DNA of 64,000 bases from positions 687,263 through 751,262 of the forward strand of contig NZ_QKQS01000023.1 in assembly GCF_003226555.1 (NCBI RefSeq), in the 5' to 3' direction. Positions 9,012 through 21,832 of the stretch are shown piece after piece. Source of the DNA: Rhodopseudomonas palustris. Its GTDB lineage: Bacteria; Pseudomonadota; Alphaproteobacteria; Rhizobiales; Xanthobacteraceae. The position numbers and the translations under genes are program-made. The notes beneath the pieces are model-generated. The model was not told where the DNA came from and searched no databases. It was given only the letters and a program-made list of their open reading frames with translations. The stretch's first letter is position 1. Each line of letters begins with the position of its first letter.

Positions 9012-9959
9012 ATGCGATTGTCCCGACGAATTCTCGTGAGCGGCGGCGCCGGCTTCATCGGTTCGCACCTCTGCGACAAGCTGCTCGCCGAAGGCCACGA
9101 GGTGCTGTGCGTCGACAATTACTTCACCGGCTGGCGCCGCAACATCGAGCATCTGGTCGGCACCCCGCACTTCGAAGTGATGCGCCACGACGTGACCTTT
9201 CCGCTCTATGTCGAGGTCGACGACATCTACAATCTGGCCTGCCCGGCCTCTCCGGTTCACTATCAGCACGATCCGGTGCAGACGCTGAAAACCTCGGTGC
9301 ACGGCGCGATCAACATGCTCGGCCTTGCCAAGCGCACCCGTGCGAAGATTTTTCAGGCTTCGACCAGCGAGGTTTACGGCGATCCGACCGTGCATCCGCA
9401 GCCGGAAAGCTATTGGGGCCACGTCAATCCGATGGGCATCCGCGCCTGCTACGACGAAGGCAAGCGAGCTGCTGAAACGCTGTTTTTCGATTACCACCGT
9501 CAGCACAAAGTACGCATCAAGGTGGCGCGGATTTTCAATACTTACGGGCCGCGGATGCATCCGAATGACGGCCGCGTGGTGTCGAATTTCATCGTCCAGG
9601 CGCTGTCCGGCAACGACATTACGATCTACGGCGACGGCAGCCAGACGCGCTCGTTCTGCTATGTCACCGACCTGCTCGACGGCTTCGCTAGATTGATGGC
9701 CACCGGCGACGAATTCATCGGTCCGGTCAATCTCGGCAACCCGGTGGAGTTCACCATCCGCCAGCTCGCCGAGATGGTGATCGAGATGACGGACTCGAAG
9801 TCGAAGCTGGTGATGATGCCGCTGCCGTCAGACGATCCGCGGCAGCGTCAGCCTGATATCTCGCTGGCACGGCGCGAGCTCGGCTGGGAGCCGCAAGTGC
9901 CGCTCGCCGACGGTCTGAAGGAAACCATCGGCTACTTCCGCACCCTGATGGCGTCGTGA
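9012..9959 (+). CDS. UDP-glucuronate decarboxylase (UDP-xylose synthase), SDR family
   Basis: The 315-residue protein is an extended short-chain dehydrogenase with the NAD-binding [12 protein letters not shown] at residues 9-20, TSEVYGDP near 118-125 and the catalytic YxxxK in [11 protein letters not shown] near 143. [15 protein letters not shown] and [13 protein letters not shown] are typical of bacterial UXS. The enzyme oxidises and decarboxylates UDP-glucuronate to UDP-xylose for surface glycans. The ATG at 9012 is chosen because the upstream in-frame stretch is unlike the family and the SGGAGFIGS motif then falls at the usual place. Its stop overlaps the next gene (GTGA). Confidence 0.92.
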   Translation: MRLSRRILVSGGAGFIGSHLCDKLLAEGHEVLCVDNYFTGWRRNIEHLVGTPHFEVMRHDVTFPLYVEVDDIYNLACPASPVHYQHDPVQTLKTSVHGAINMLGLAKRTRAKIFQASTSEVYGDPTVHPQPESYWGHVNPMGIRACYDEGKRAAETLFFDYHRQHKVRIKVARIFNTYGPRMHPNDGRVVSNFIVQALSGNDITIYGDGSQTRSFCYVTDLLDGFARLMATGDEFIGPVNLGNPVEFTIRQLAEMVIEMTDSKSKLVMMPLPSDDPRQRQPDISLARRELGWEPQVPLADGLKETIGYFRTLMAS

Positions 9960-10465
9960 CCGCGCGCCCGCCCGTCGAGTCGCTGCCCTACCGCCGCAAC
10001 GTCGGCATTGCGTTGTTCGGCGACGATGGTCGTGTCCTGATCGGGCGACGGTTTCGCGACGACGGCCCCGAGATCATTCTGCCGGGCCTCGAATGGCAAA
10101 TGCCGCAGGGCGGCATCGACGAGGGCGAAGAGCCGCGGGTCGCGGTGATGCGCGAGCTTTGGGAGGAAACCGGCGTCACCAACGCCGAGATCCTCGGCGA
10201 AACCGATTGGGTCAGCTACGACTTCCCGCCTTACGACGGTCCCGCCCATCGCCTGGCGGTGTTTCGCGGCCAGCGCCAGAAATGGTTCGCGCTGCGCTTC
10301 ACCGGCAGCGACACCGAGATCAATCCGCTCGCCGTCCGCAACGGCATGCCGCCGGAATTCGACGCTTGGCGCTGGGAGCCGCTCGACCGCGTCGCCGACC
10401 TCGTCGTGCCGTTCCGACGGGAAGTCTATCGCGAGGTGGCGCGGAGCTTTGCGCGGTTTGTATAG
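9956..10465 (+). CDS. RppH-type Nudix hydrolase, copy 2
   Basis: The 169-residue Nudix protein is paralogous to the one ending at 7670. Its Nudix box is intact ([20 protein letters not shown], about residues 46-65), and [19 protein letters not shown] and [20 protein letters not shown] line up with copy 1. It begins at GTG 9956, overlapping the decarboxylase stop by 4 nt. RNA pyrophosphohydrolase or dinucleoside polyphosphate hydrolase activity is likely. Why two copies lie 2.3 kb apart is not clear; the second may have a different substrate. Confidence 0.85.
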   Translation: MTARPPVESLPYRRNVGIALFGDDGRVLIGRRFRDDGPEIILPGLEWQMPQGGIDEGEEPRVAVMRELWEETGVTNAEILGETDWVSYDFPPYDGPAHRLAVFRGQRQKWFALRFTGSDTEINPLAVRNGMPPEFDAWRWEPLDRVADLVVPFRREVYREVARSFARFV

Positions 10466-10476
10466 CTGCCTCCACG

Positions 10477-10594
10477 CGTCATTCCGGGGCGCGAGCGATC
10501 GGCTCGCGAACCCGGAATCTAGAGGTGATTGAACGAAGAGTCAGCAACGTCGAGATTCGGGGTTCGCGGACGTTGCCCTCGCCCCGGAATGACG
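10477..10594 (+). repeat. Dispersed palindromic repeat, family B, copy 1
   Basis: The element opens CGTCATTCCGGGGCGCGAGC and closes with the reverse-complementary CGCCCCGGAATGACG type, with two inner arms ending GAACCCGGAATCT and AGATTCGGGGTTCG. It lies between the converging Nudix gene and atpC. Two more copies lie at 59199 and 63506. Confidence 0.8.
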
Positions 10595-10665
10595 CCGGAG
10601 CCTCAAAAGCAAATGGCCGGGACGAGGCCCGGCCATTCGAAACTTCAGCGCACCTGACGGCGACG

Positions 10666-11073
10666 TCAGTGCATCGCGGTGGTGTTGAGCTCGTGCTGGA
10701 TGCTCTTGAAGTGATCCAGGCGCTCGATCGCGCTGTCGAGTGCGTCACCGACCTTGCCGGGAAGCTGCTGCTCCATGGTCTGAATGGTCGCGGCAAATTC
10801 TGCCAGATCCACGTCCGGAGCCGGCGTGGCGACGTCGGCCAGCACGGTCAGGCCCTTCTCGGACACTTCGGCGATGCCGCCGAGCACCACGATTTTCTGC
10901 TTGTTGGCCCCCGCGGTCACGGTGAGGATGCCGGGACGGATCACCGCCACCACCGGTGCATGACCGGCGAGCACGCCGAAGTCACCCTCAGCGCCCGGAA
11001 TATCGACCTGATCAACTTGGCCGGAGAAGGCGACTTGTTCGGGCGAAACCAGATCGAAGTGGAAGGTGGACAT
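10666..11073 (-). CDS. atpC: F1 ATP synthase epsilon subunit
   Basis: The 135-residue product begins [18 protein letters not shown], the usual AtpC opening, followed by the beta-sandwich motif [16 protein letters not shown] (about 33-48) and a C-terminal helical region. Epsilon joins the rotor to gamma and inhibits ATP hydrolysis. An upstream in-frame start at 11097 would add eight unconserved residues and is rejected. It is the last gene of atpHAGDC, and a family A repeat separates it from atpD. Confidence 0.96.
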   Translation of the reverse strand: MSTFHFDLVSPEQVAFSGQVDQVDIPGAEGDFGVLAGHAPVVAVIRPGILTVTAGANKQKIVVLGGIAEVSEKGLTVLADVATPAPDVDLAEFAATIQTMEQQLPGKVGDALDSAIERLDHFKSIQHELNTTAMH

Positions 11074-11092
11074 GCTCGCTGCTCTCTCTGCG

Positions 11093-11173
11093 GTCACCCG
11101 CGGGCTCGACCCGCGGGTCCATCAGTGAAACTGATTTGAGGCGATGGATGGCCGGGTCGAACCCGGCCATGAC
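11093..11173 (-). repeat. Dispersed double-hairpin repeat, family A, copy 1
   Basis: Two adjacent hairpins (ACCCGCGGGctcgaCCCGCGGGT and TGGCCGGGtcgaaCCCGGCCA) are joined by a spacer with matching ATCC/GGAT steps. It lies between atpD and atpC inside one operon, where it could act on RNA stability. Related copies lie at 13621 and 39512. Confidence 0.8.
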
Positions 11174-11186
11174 GTGCTCTCTCGGC

Positions 11187-13566
<2,380 letters not shown>

Positions 13567-13620
13567 TCTCAGTCCACCCCGGCGATCCGACCTATGATCC
13601 GACCGCGAACCTCACACTCG

Positions 13621-13705
13621 TTATGCCCGGGCTCGTCCCGGGCATCCACGATGTCGAATAGCCACGTCGAGGACGTGGATGGCCGGGGAGGACCCCGGCC
13701 ATGAC
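13621..13705 (-). repeat. Dispersed double-hairpin repeat, family A, copy 2
   Basis: TGCCCGGGctcgtCCCGGGCA and TGGCCGGGGaggaCCCCGGCCA hairpins are separated by a spacer holding CACGTCGAGGACGTGG. It lies between atpA and atpG, ending four bases before the atpA stop codon. It shares its layout with the copy between atpD and atpC. Confidence 0.8.
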
Positions 13706-13709
13706 AGTA

Positions 13710-15802
<2,093 letters not shown>

Positions 15803-15835
15803 GAGCGCGCTCTTCTTGCTGTCAAATGGCCAAGG

Positions 15836-15860
15836 AAAAAACCGTCGCCACGAAGCGGCG
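15836..15860 (-). terminator. Terminator-like hairpin in the atpH leader
   Basis: On the minus strand CGCCGC-TTC-GTGGCG forms a 6-bp stem (one G-T pair) followed four bases later by six T. It lies 34-58 nt upstream of the atpH start codon, within the likely leader RNA of the F1 operon. It could be an attenuator or a mild terminator. A switch partner strand was not found. Confidence 0.4.
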
Positions 15861-15906
15861 CCCCCGATTTAAGCCCTTGGAATTCAAGCTGGACTTCGAT
15901 TTCTGA

Positions 15907-16507
15907 CCGGCACGATGGTCCGGCGGCCTTTAAAATCGCGGCTTTGCTAACATAGCGCGCGCGGAGGTGCAACACGATGGCACGAGCCCGCGGCGCCTTG
16001 TTGCAGATCAACCGGCGGGGCGGACGAAACAGCACTTCGGCCCGCCGTGGATCACGGGCTCTCCGAGCATCGACGGAGCGACGCGACGCCAACACTCAGT
16101 CACCGTGAGTAGAGCTCGCGAGACGCCGAACCACCGCCGCAACCCCTTCGCCTCACGCATGGGGCTAATCCGCCTGATCACAACTTCTCTATCTATGGTT
16201 GCAGAAATGGCCGCACCGCGAGCACTCGGCCTTAACAGGCGATTACTTGCGTGATTCGCAGTCGGCATTCATGAAAACTTCGTAATTCAATACTCGTTCA
16301 ACGAACCAAGTAATGTGTAAGTATAATATCTGTTGATATCAGAGTACCGCATCGTGATCCGAAGGATCACCAAATATTGCGCCCTGAAATATGACTGATT
16401 GACCGTCAATATTAAGCCTCATTACAAGACCACTCGTTCGCCCGCGAACACAGGGACGGGGGTTCCACTTGCCGCATGTAAGGCAATACTCGACTTAAGG
16501 ATAGGAT
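15907..16507. other. Intergenic region between atpH and the RlpA gene
   Basis: This gap between divergent genes must hold the F1 operon promoter (minus strand) and that of the RlpA-like gene (plus strand). The half next to atpH is GC-rich. The stretch from about 16250 to 16440 is clearly AT-richer than the rest of the window and includes TATAAT at 16322-16327, a possible -10 box for the plus strand with only a weak TTCAAC 19 nt before it. Apart from the possible 43-residue frame, no convincing gene is seen. Confidence 0.5.
15977..16108 (+). CDS. Possible 43-residue basic peptide
   Basis: An ATG at 15977 follows GGAGG (15963-15967) at a suitable distance and opens 43 codons ending TGA at 16106. 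The product is Arg-rich (MARARGALLQINRRGGRNST at its start) and resembles no family I know. It is divergent from atpH and overlaps the likely F1 promoter region. Such frames arise by chance in GC-rich DNA; only the good ribosome site argues for it. Confidence 0.15.
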   Translation: MARARGALLQINRRGGRNSTSARRGSRALRASTERRDANTQSP

Positions 16508-16984
16508 ATGGTTCGAAAGAAAACACCGGCGCTGCTCACCACCGGGCCGGCCACGGCCGCGGCGATGATCGTCGCCTCTGTCTTCCTTGGCGGATCGATC
16601 GGCGAAGCCTCAGCGAAAAGCCGACATCAACGCCACCATCATCACCATAGCCATCATCAAAGTGACTGGCGTTCGGCCAACGCCTCACTGGGAAACGGAA
16701 GCGGGCGTAGTTTTTCGGGCATGGCCTCCTACTACGGCAACGAATCTGGCCGCCGCACCGCGTCGGGTCAGCGCTTCAATCAGCATGCAATGACCGCCGC
16801 TCACCGCACGCTTCCATTCGGCACCAAGCTGCGCGTCACCCACGGCGGCCGCAGCGTCGTCGTCACCATCAACGATCGCGGTCCGTTCATTCGCGGTCGC
16901 GTACTCGACCTGTCGACCGGTGCTGCGCGCGCGATCGGACTGACCGGCCGCGGTGTCGGCCGGGTCGTTGCGGAAGTGATGTAA
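16508..16984 (+). CDS. RlpA-like septal ring lytic transglycosylase family protein, His-rich
   Basis: The 158-residue exported protein has a signal region (about 1-36, ending GEASA), a His-rich linker around residues 39-56 containing five consecutive His, and a double-psi beta-barrel RlpA domain (about 70-158) with FSGMASYYG, GRRTASGQRFN, MTAAHRTLPFGTKLRVTH and VTINDRGPFIRGRVLDLS. The Asp in NDRGPF corresponds to the acidic active residue of the fold. No SPOR domain is present, so it is shorter than E. coli RlpA. Peptidoglycan cleavage is the family role; metal binding by the His stretch is inference. Confidence 0.85.
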   Translation: MVRKKTPALLTTGPATAAAMIVASVFLGGSIGEASAKSRHQRHHHHHSHHQSDWRSANASLGNGSGRSFSGMASYYGNESGRRTASGQRFNQHAMTAAHRTLPFGTKLRVTHGGRSVVVTINDRGPFIRGRVLDLSTGAARAIGLTGRGVGRVVAEVM

Positions 16985-17080
16985 CCGCACGAAGGCGGTC
17001 CCTCTTCGCTCTGCTTCTCAAACGCCTGACGTCGGGATTGGTTCAGCCAAAAAGCCGTCCTCCGATCGGCGTCATGTGAC

Positions 17081-17115
17081 AAAGCCTGCCGTCGATTGCG
17101 ACGGCAGGCTTTTTG
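17081..17115. terminator. Strong bidirectional terminator
   Basis: AAAGCCTGCCGTCG and CGACGGCAGGCTTT form a perfect 14-bp stem around a 4-base loop, with T on the plus side and A/T on the other. It lies between the converging RlpA-like gene and priA and would end both. Confidence 0.85.
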
Positions 17116-17142
17116 TTCTGCGGCCCGAGGCTACAGGCAAGA

Positions 17143-19353
17143 TCACAGGAAGCTTTGCGGATCGACGTCGACCTCGAGCTTGAGATTACCTTTTGTCTTC
17201 GGCCCCTTTGCCAGCCAAGAGCGCAAGTAGTTCGACAGATCGAAGCCGCGCACCGATTTCACCAGCAGCCGGAATCGATAGCGCCCTTTGATCACCGCGA
17301 GCGGCGCTTCTGCGGGGCCGAGCACCTGCACCCGCTCGTCGAATGGCGCGGCGCTGGCGAGCTGGCGACCGAAGCTTTCTGCGGTCGGCCGGTCACCGGC
17401 AGATATGATCAGGCTCGCGAGCCTGCCGAACGGCGGATACAGCGTCCGCTCGCGGATATCGATTTCGCTGGCGTAGAAGGCCTCGCGATCACAGGCGACC
17501 AGCGCTTTCATCACCGGATGCTCGGGCTGGTGGGTTTGCAGGAAACCGACGCCGCGGCCCTGCTCGCGCCCCGCACGCCCGATCACCTGATTGAGTAGTT
17601 GGAAGGTGCGCTCGGCAGCGCGTGGATCACCATTGGACAGGCCGAGATCGGCATCGACGACACCGACGAGATTCAGCCGCGGGAAGTTGTGGCCCTTGGC
17701 GACGAGCTGTGTGCCGATGATGATGTCGACCCGACCTTCGGCGATCTCATTGAGCTCGCTGCGCATGGTCTCGATCGAGGTGATCAGGTCGCTCGACAGC
17801 ACCATGGTGCGGGCATTGGGAAACAGGCTCGTCGCCTCCTCCTGCAGCCGCTCGACGCCGGGGCCGACTGCGACCAAAGATTCTTCCGCCCCGCAATGCG
17901 GGCACTGGTTCGGCCGCGGCATCGAGAAGCCGCAGTGATGACAGACCAGCCGCTGCCGGAAGCGATGGTCGACCAGCCAAGCGTCGCAGATGGTGCAGGC
18001 GAAGCGGTGACCGCAGGCGCGGCACAGCGTCAGCGGCGCATAGCCACGGCGGTTGAGAAACAGCAGCGCCTGTTCGCGCCGTTCGATCGCGAAACCGATC
18101 TGCTCGGCGAGCCGCGGCGAAATGAAGCGGCCCCGCATCGGCGGCTCGCGCCGCAGATCGATCGCTTCAATCTGCGGCATGTGCTGACCGCCGAACCGTG
18201 AGGGCAGCGGGATGCGCTGGTAGCGCCCCTTGCGGGCATTGACCTCGGTCTCGACCGACGGCGTCGCCGACGCCAGCACGATCGGAATTTTCGCGATCGA
18301 TGCCCGTACCACCGCCATGTCGCGGGCGTGATAGTGCGCGCCGTCTTCCTGCTTGTAGGCTTGGTCGTGCTCCTCATCGACGATGATCAGCCCGAGATCC
18401 GCGTAAGGCAGAAACAACGCCGAGCGCGCCCCGACCACGACACGGGCCTCGCCGGCTGCGATCGCCGCCCAATTGCGCGCGCGGGTGCGCGGGGTCAGTT
18501 CGGAGTGCCACTCCAGCGGCCGCACCCCGAATCGCTGCGCGAAGCGATCGAGAAACTGCCCGGTCAGCGCGATCTCCGGCATCAGAATCAGGCTCTGCCG
18601 GCGCTGCCGGATGACCTCGGCAACTGCTTCGAAATAAACTTCGGTTTTGCCTGAGCCGGTGACACCGTCGATCAGCGCCGCCTGAAAGCCCCCCGCCGTC
18701 ACCAGCCCGCGCATCGTTTCGGCCGCGCGCGCCTGCTCCGGCGAAAAGTCCGCCGGCGCGAAGTCCGGGTCGGGCTCCGGCGCCGGGTTTTCGCGCGGTA
18801 GCGGTTCGACCGACAGGGTGCCCTCGTCGACCAGGCCGTCGATCACGCCGGGGCTGACGCCGGCTTCCTTGGCGACGTCGGATTTGCCGTGCAGCAGCCC
18901 GTCCGACAGGATCTCCAGCAGGCGGCGGCGCGCCGGCGTCATCCGCTGCGGCGGCACCCCGACCAGCCGCACCCCCATGCGCTGGCGCTCCGGGCCGAGA
19001 TGCTCGCCCATTCTTAGGCACATCCGCAGCACCATGCCGCGCGCCGACAGCGTGTAGGTCGAGACCCAGTCGACCATCCGCCGCAGCTCGTCGCGCAGCG
19101 GTGGCACGTCGAGCTTTTCGGCGACGTCCTTGAGCCGGTTGTGTAGCCGCGGATCGGGATTGGGATTCTCTGCCCAGACCACACCGAGCACTTCGCGGGC
19201 GCCCAGCGGCACCGCCACCACATCGCCCGGCTTCAGCGCAAGCCCGCGCGGCACCCGGTAGGAATAGGCCTGGTCGATCGCCACCGGCACCAGCACGTCG
19301 ACGACGCTGGCGGAGCCGTTGGCGGCCGGGCGGCTGGTCGGAAATTCATCCAT
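17143..19353 (-). CDS. priA: Primosomal protein N' (PriA helicase)
   Basis: The protein of about 736 residues is the replication restart helicase. It has an N-terminal 3'-end-binding region (ASVVDVLVPVAIDQAYSYRV), P-loop GVTGSGKTEVYF, DEEH box (IIVDEEHDQAYKQ) and the zinc module with paired cysteines (CRACGHRFACTIC ... CHHCGF ... CPHCGAEE) at about 435-480. The helicase C-terminal part includes GTQLVAKGHNFPRLNLVGVV and QVIGRAGREQGRG. ATG 19353 (MDEFPTSRP) is preferred; 19371 would add six residues. It is divergent from the recombinase gene. Confidence 0.96.
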   Translation of the reverse strand: MDEFPTSRPAANGSASVVDVLVPVAIDQAYSYRVPRGLALKPGDVVAVPLGAREVLGVVWAENPNPDPRLHNRLKDVAEKLDVPPLRDELRRMVDWVSTYTLSARGMVLRMCLRMGEHLGPERQRMGVRLVGVPPQRMTPARRRLLEILSDGLLHGKSDVAKEAGVSPGVIDGLVDEGTLSVEPLPRENPAPEPDPDFAPADFSPEQARAAETMRGLVTAGGFQAALIDGVTGSGKTEVYFEAVAEVIRQRRQSLILMPEIALTGQFLDRFAQRFGVRPLEWHSELTPRTRARNWAAIAAGEARVVVGARSALFLPYADLGLIIVDEEHDQAYKQEDGAHYHARDMAVVRASIAKIPIVLASATPSVETEVNARKGRYQRIPLPSRFGGQHMPQIEAIDLRREPPMRGRFISPRLAEQIGFAIERREQALLFLNRRGYAPLTLCRACGHRFACTICDAWLVDHRFRQRLVCHHCGFSMPRPNQCPHCGAEESLVAVGPGVERLQEEATSLFPNARTMVLSSDLITSIETMRSELNEIAEGRVDIIIGTQLVAKGHNFPRLNLVGVVDADLGLSNGDPRAAERTFQLLNQVIGRAGREQGRGVGFLQTHQPEHPVMKALVACDREAFYASEIDIRERTLYPPFGRLASLIISAGDRPTAESFGRQLASAAPFDERVQVLGPAEAPLAVIKGRYRFRLLVKSVRGFDLSNYLRSWLAKGPKTKGNLKLEVDVDPQSFL

Positions 19354-19427
19354 CGCCCGGTGTGCCGCCAAAGCCGACTTTCATCAATGGGAAAGGAAAT
19401 CGGCTATGATCACGGACACCGCCTCCG

Positions 19428-19512
19428 CGTCATTGCGAGGAGGCGAAGCCGACGAAGCAATCCGTGCCGCGCTGCAAGGCTTCTGGATTGCTTCGCTTCG
19501 CTCGCAATGACG
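19428..19512 (+). repeat. Dispersed palindromic repeat, family C, copy 1
   Basis: It opens CGTCATTGCGAGGAGGCGAA, passes through GAAGCAATCC and its complement GGATTGCTTC, and closes TCGCAATGACG. It lies between the divergent starts of priA and the recombinase gene. A related copy lies at 48383. Confidence 0.8.
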
Positions 19513-19542
19513 GGGAAAGTCCTCGTTGGACCGACGAACCAC

Positions 19543-20514
19543 ATGCCCAAAGCCCAACCCGCGCCTCCGCCTCTCGAACTCGCCTGTGCGGCGGCCGACC
19601 TTACCGCCGAGATGGCGAAATGGCTGTCGCATCTGCGGGCCGAGCGGCGTCTGGCGGGAAAGACGCTGGAAGCCTATGCGCGCGACGTCCGGCAGTTTTT
19701 GCAATTCCTGGCCGATCATTGGGGCGGCGAAGTCACGCTCGGCCGGTTCGCGCGGCTGGAGGCCACCGATGTCCGCGCCTTCATGGCGGCGCGCCGGGCG
19801 GACGAGATCGCCGGCCGTTCGCTGATGCGGGCGCTGGCGGGGCTGCGCTCGTTCGGGCGCTTTCTCGAACGCGAAGGCAAGGGCCGGGTCGGCGCGCTGG
19901 CCTCGGTGCGGGCGCCGAAGATCAAGAAGAGCCTGCCGAAGCCGCTGCCGATCGCCGCCGCCAAGCGGCTCGCGGACGCCGACGAACGCGCCGGCGAGGA
20001 TCGCGAGACCTGGGTGCTGATTCGCGACGCCGCCGTGATGGCCCTGCTCTACGGCTCCGGCTTGCGAATCTCCGAAGCGCTCGGCCTGAAGCGCCGCGAC
20101 GTGCCGGCGCCCGGCAAGGGCGACACCCTGATCGTGCACGGCAAAGGCAACAAGACCCGGATGGTGCCGGTGCTGCAGAACGTGCTGGCGCAGATCGCCG
20201 ACTACGCGGCGGCCTGTCCTTACAACCTGCCGCCGGACGGCCCGATGTTCGTCGGCGCGCGCGGCGGGCCGCTCAGCCCGCGAATCATTCAGCTGGCGAT
20301 GGAGCGGCTGCGCGGCGGCCTTGGGTTGCCCGACAGCGCCACGCCCCACGCGCTACGGCATTCGTTTGCGACGCATTTGCTGAGCCGCGGCGGCGACCTT
20401 CGCGCGATCCAGGAATTACTCGGCCACGCCTCGCTGTCGACCACGCAGGTCTATACCGGCATCGACACCGAGCGGCTGCTGGAAGTCTATAACAGCGCCC
20501 ATCCGCGGGCTTGA
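19543..20514 (+). CDS. Tyrosine recombinase, XerC/XerD family
   Basis: The 323-residue protein has an N-terminal SAM-like core-binding domain (about 25-110) and a catalytic domain with all six expected residues: Arg in YGSGLRISEALGL, Lys in VHGKGNKTRMVPV, His and Arg in HALRHSFATHLL, His in ELLGHASLSTTQVY and the Tyr nucleophile in QVYTGID. Xer enzymes resolve chromosome dimers at dif. Lying next to priA and single-copy here, it is most like XerC, but XerD cannot be excluded. ATG 19543 (MPKAQPAPP) is chosen; the upstream in-frame stretch runs through the repeat. Confidence 0.9.
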   Translation: MPKAQPAPPPLELACAAADLTAEMAKWLSHLRAERRLAGKTLEAYARDVRQFLQFLADHWGGEVTLGRFARLEATDVRAFMAARRADEIAGRSLMRALAGLRSFGRFLEREGKGRVGALASVRAPKIKKSLPKPLPIAAAKRLADADERAGEDRETWVLIRDAAVMALLYGSGLRISEALGLKRRDVPAPGKGDTLIVHGKGNKTRMVPVLQNVLAQIADYAAACPYNLPPDGPMFVGARGGPLSPRIIQLAMERLRGGLGLPDSATPHALRHSFATHLLSRGGDLRAIQELLGHASLSTTQVYTGIDTERLLEVYNSAHPRA

Positions 20515-20561
20515 GCGGCGGAACGCGGTTCGCCAAAGCTGTTAGTCCGGCTCCGGCGGCC

Positions 20562-20590
20562 TTGACCCCGCCATTTATCCAACTGACAAG
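20562..20590 (+). promoter_or_regulatory. Possible promoter for the DUF4337 gene
   Basis: TTGACC at 20562-20567 is followed after 17 nt by GACAAG (20585-20590), about 65 nt before the ATG. The -35 match is good and the -10 match is poor. Confidence 0.25.
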
Positions 20591-20655
20591 ATCGCGGTGC
20601 TACAAGGCCTGCTCGGCGCAGACGTAGTGATTGCAGTGACAGGAGATTCCGGACG

Positions 20656-21246
20656 ATGGGCGCGCACGAAAGCATGGAGCACGCGGAGCATGCCGAGCAT
20701 GCGTCGGGCTCCAACAAGGGCATCGCGCTGCTGATTTCGGTGATTGCACTGTTCCTGGCGTTTTCTGAAACGCTCGGCAAAGGTGCGCAAACCGAAGCTC
20801 TCGCCAAGAACGTCGAAGCCTCCAACCTGTGGGCGTTCTTCCAGGCCAAGAGCATTCGCCGCACCACCGTGCAGGCGGTCTCCGAGCACGCCAAGCTCAG
20901 CCTCGGCACCGTGCCGGACGAGGCCACCAAGGCGGCGCTGCAGAAGCAGATCGACGACTGGCAGAAGACCGCATCGCGCTATCGCTCCGAGCCCGAGACC
21001 GGCGAGGGCTCCGAACAACTCGCCGCCCGCGCCAAGCACGCCGAGCACGAGCGCGATCTGGCGATGGCCCGCTACCACCACTACGAGGTCGCTTCCGCCG
21101 CCTTCCAGATTGGCATTGTGCTGGCCTCGGCGACGATCATCACCGGGATGATGGTGCTGGCCTGGATTTCCGGCCTGCTGGCGATCGGCGGGCTCGGCTT
21201 CATGGCGATCGGCCTGTTTGCGCCTCACGCCGTGCATCTGATGTAG
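20656..21246 (+). CDS. DUF4337 family membrane protein
   Basis: The 196-residue protein starts with a His/Glu-rich stretch (HESMEHAEHAEHA), then a membrane segment (about 23-40), a charged helical region (about 45-140, with FFQAKSIRRTTVQA) and two more membrane segments (about 150-168 and 172-192). This layout is that of DUF4337, whose function is unknown. AGGAG lies upstream of the ATG. It stands alone on its strand, convergent with the following minus-strand gene two bases away. Confidence 0.75.
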   Translation: MGAHESMEHAEHAEHASGSNKGIALLISVIALFLAFSETLGKGAQTEALAKNVEASNLWAFFQAKSIRRTTVQAVSEHAKLSLGTVPDEATKAALQKQIDDWQKTASRYRSEPETGEGSEQLAARAKHAEHERDLAMARYHHYEVASAAFQIGIVLASATIITGMMVLAWISGLLAIGGLGFMAIGLFAPHAVHLM

Positions 21247-21248
21247 GA

Positions 21249-21791
21249 TCAAACCGCGGTGCGGATGCGCCGGCGCAGCGCTCCGATCCGGCGCAGCAGT
21301 CGGCTCCCCCAGCCATCGCCGTCGCCCTTCAGCAGCTCGGCGAACTTGGCCCGGATCTGCGCCATGACCGGCGCGACGATCGCATGCGCCTTGGCGCGCA
21401 GCTCAATCACCCAGCGATAGGTCGCGGCGAACCAGCGCAGCTGTAGCAGCTTCGGCTTGGTGACGTCGAAGATGAACGCGGCGACGCCGAGGCCGAACAC
21501 CTGGGCGAGCGCGAACACACCGAGCCCCGCGATCCATTTGCCCTCGGCGAGCAGCGCAATTGCGAACAGCTTCAGCGGATACAGCGGCGCCACCGGGACC
21601 AGAAATACCGGCAGCGTCATTTCCGGGGACAGGTGGTCAACCCACCGCGCGAGCCGCTGTTTGAGCTCGCGCAGCGGGATCAGCGCGACGATCCGCGCGA
21701 TCAGCGGCTCGACGTGGTCCCAGAACCACGCCTCGATCAGGAACAGGATCGCCAGCAGCACCCACAGGGGCTGCCACAACCGACGCTTCAT
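21249..21791 (-). CDS. Hypothetical membrane protein
   Basis: The product of about 180 residues has a membrane segment at residues 5-25 (LWVLLAILFLIEAWFW), a hydrophobic stretch of two or three segments in the middle (about 60-115) and a basic C-terminus (RIGALRRRIRTAV). I recognise no family with confidence. It follows lpdA on the same strand; the long frame start (21836) overlaps the lpdA stop, while ATG 21791 places the hydrophobic segment at the N-terminus as expected. A link to lpdA function is not evident. Confidence 0.6.
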   Translation of the reverse strand: MKRRLWQPLWVLLAILFLIEAWFWDHVEPLIARIVALIPLRELKQRLARWVDHLSPEMTLPVFLVPVAPLYPLKLFAIALLAEGKWIAGLGVFALAQVFGLGVAAFIFDVTKPKLLQLRWFAATYRWVIELRAKAHAIVAPVMAQIRAKFAELLKGDGDGWGSRLLRRIGALRRRIRTAV

Positions 21792-21832
21792 CACACCACC
21801 ATCCGTAGGCCGGCCTTCGCGCCGGCTCTCGG

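Noticed and set aside
15826-15906. A 26-codon frame ([20 protein letters not shown] and six more residues) on the plus strand before atpH
   Set aside because: It has no ribosome site and lies in the atpH leader on the opposite strand, where the hairpin and T-run explain its Lys codons.
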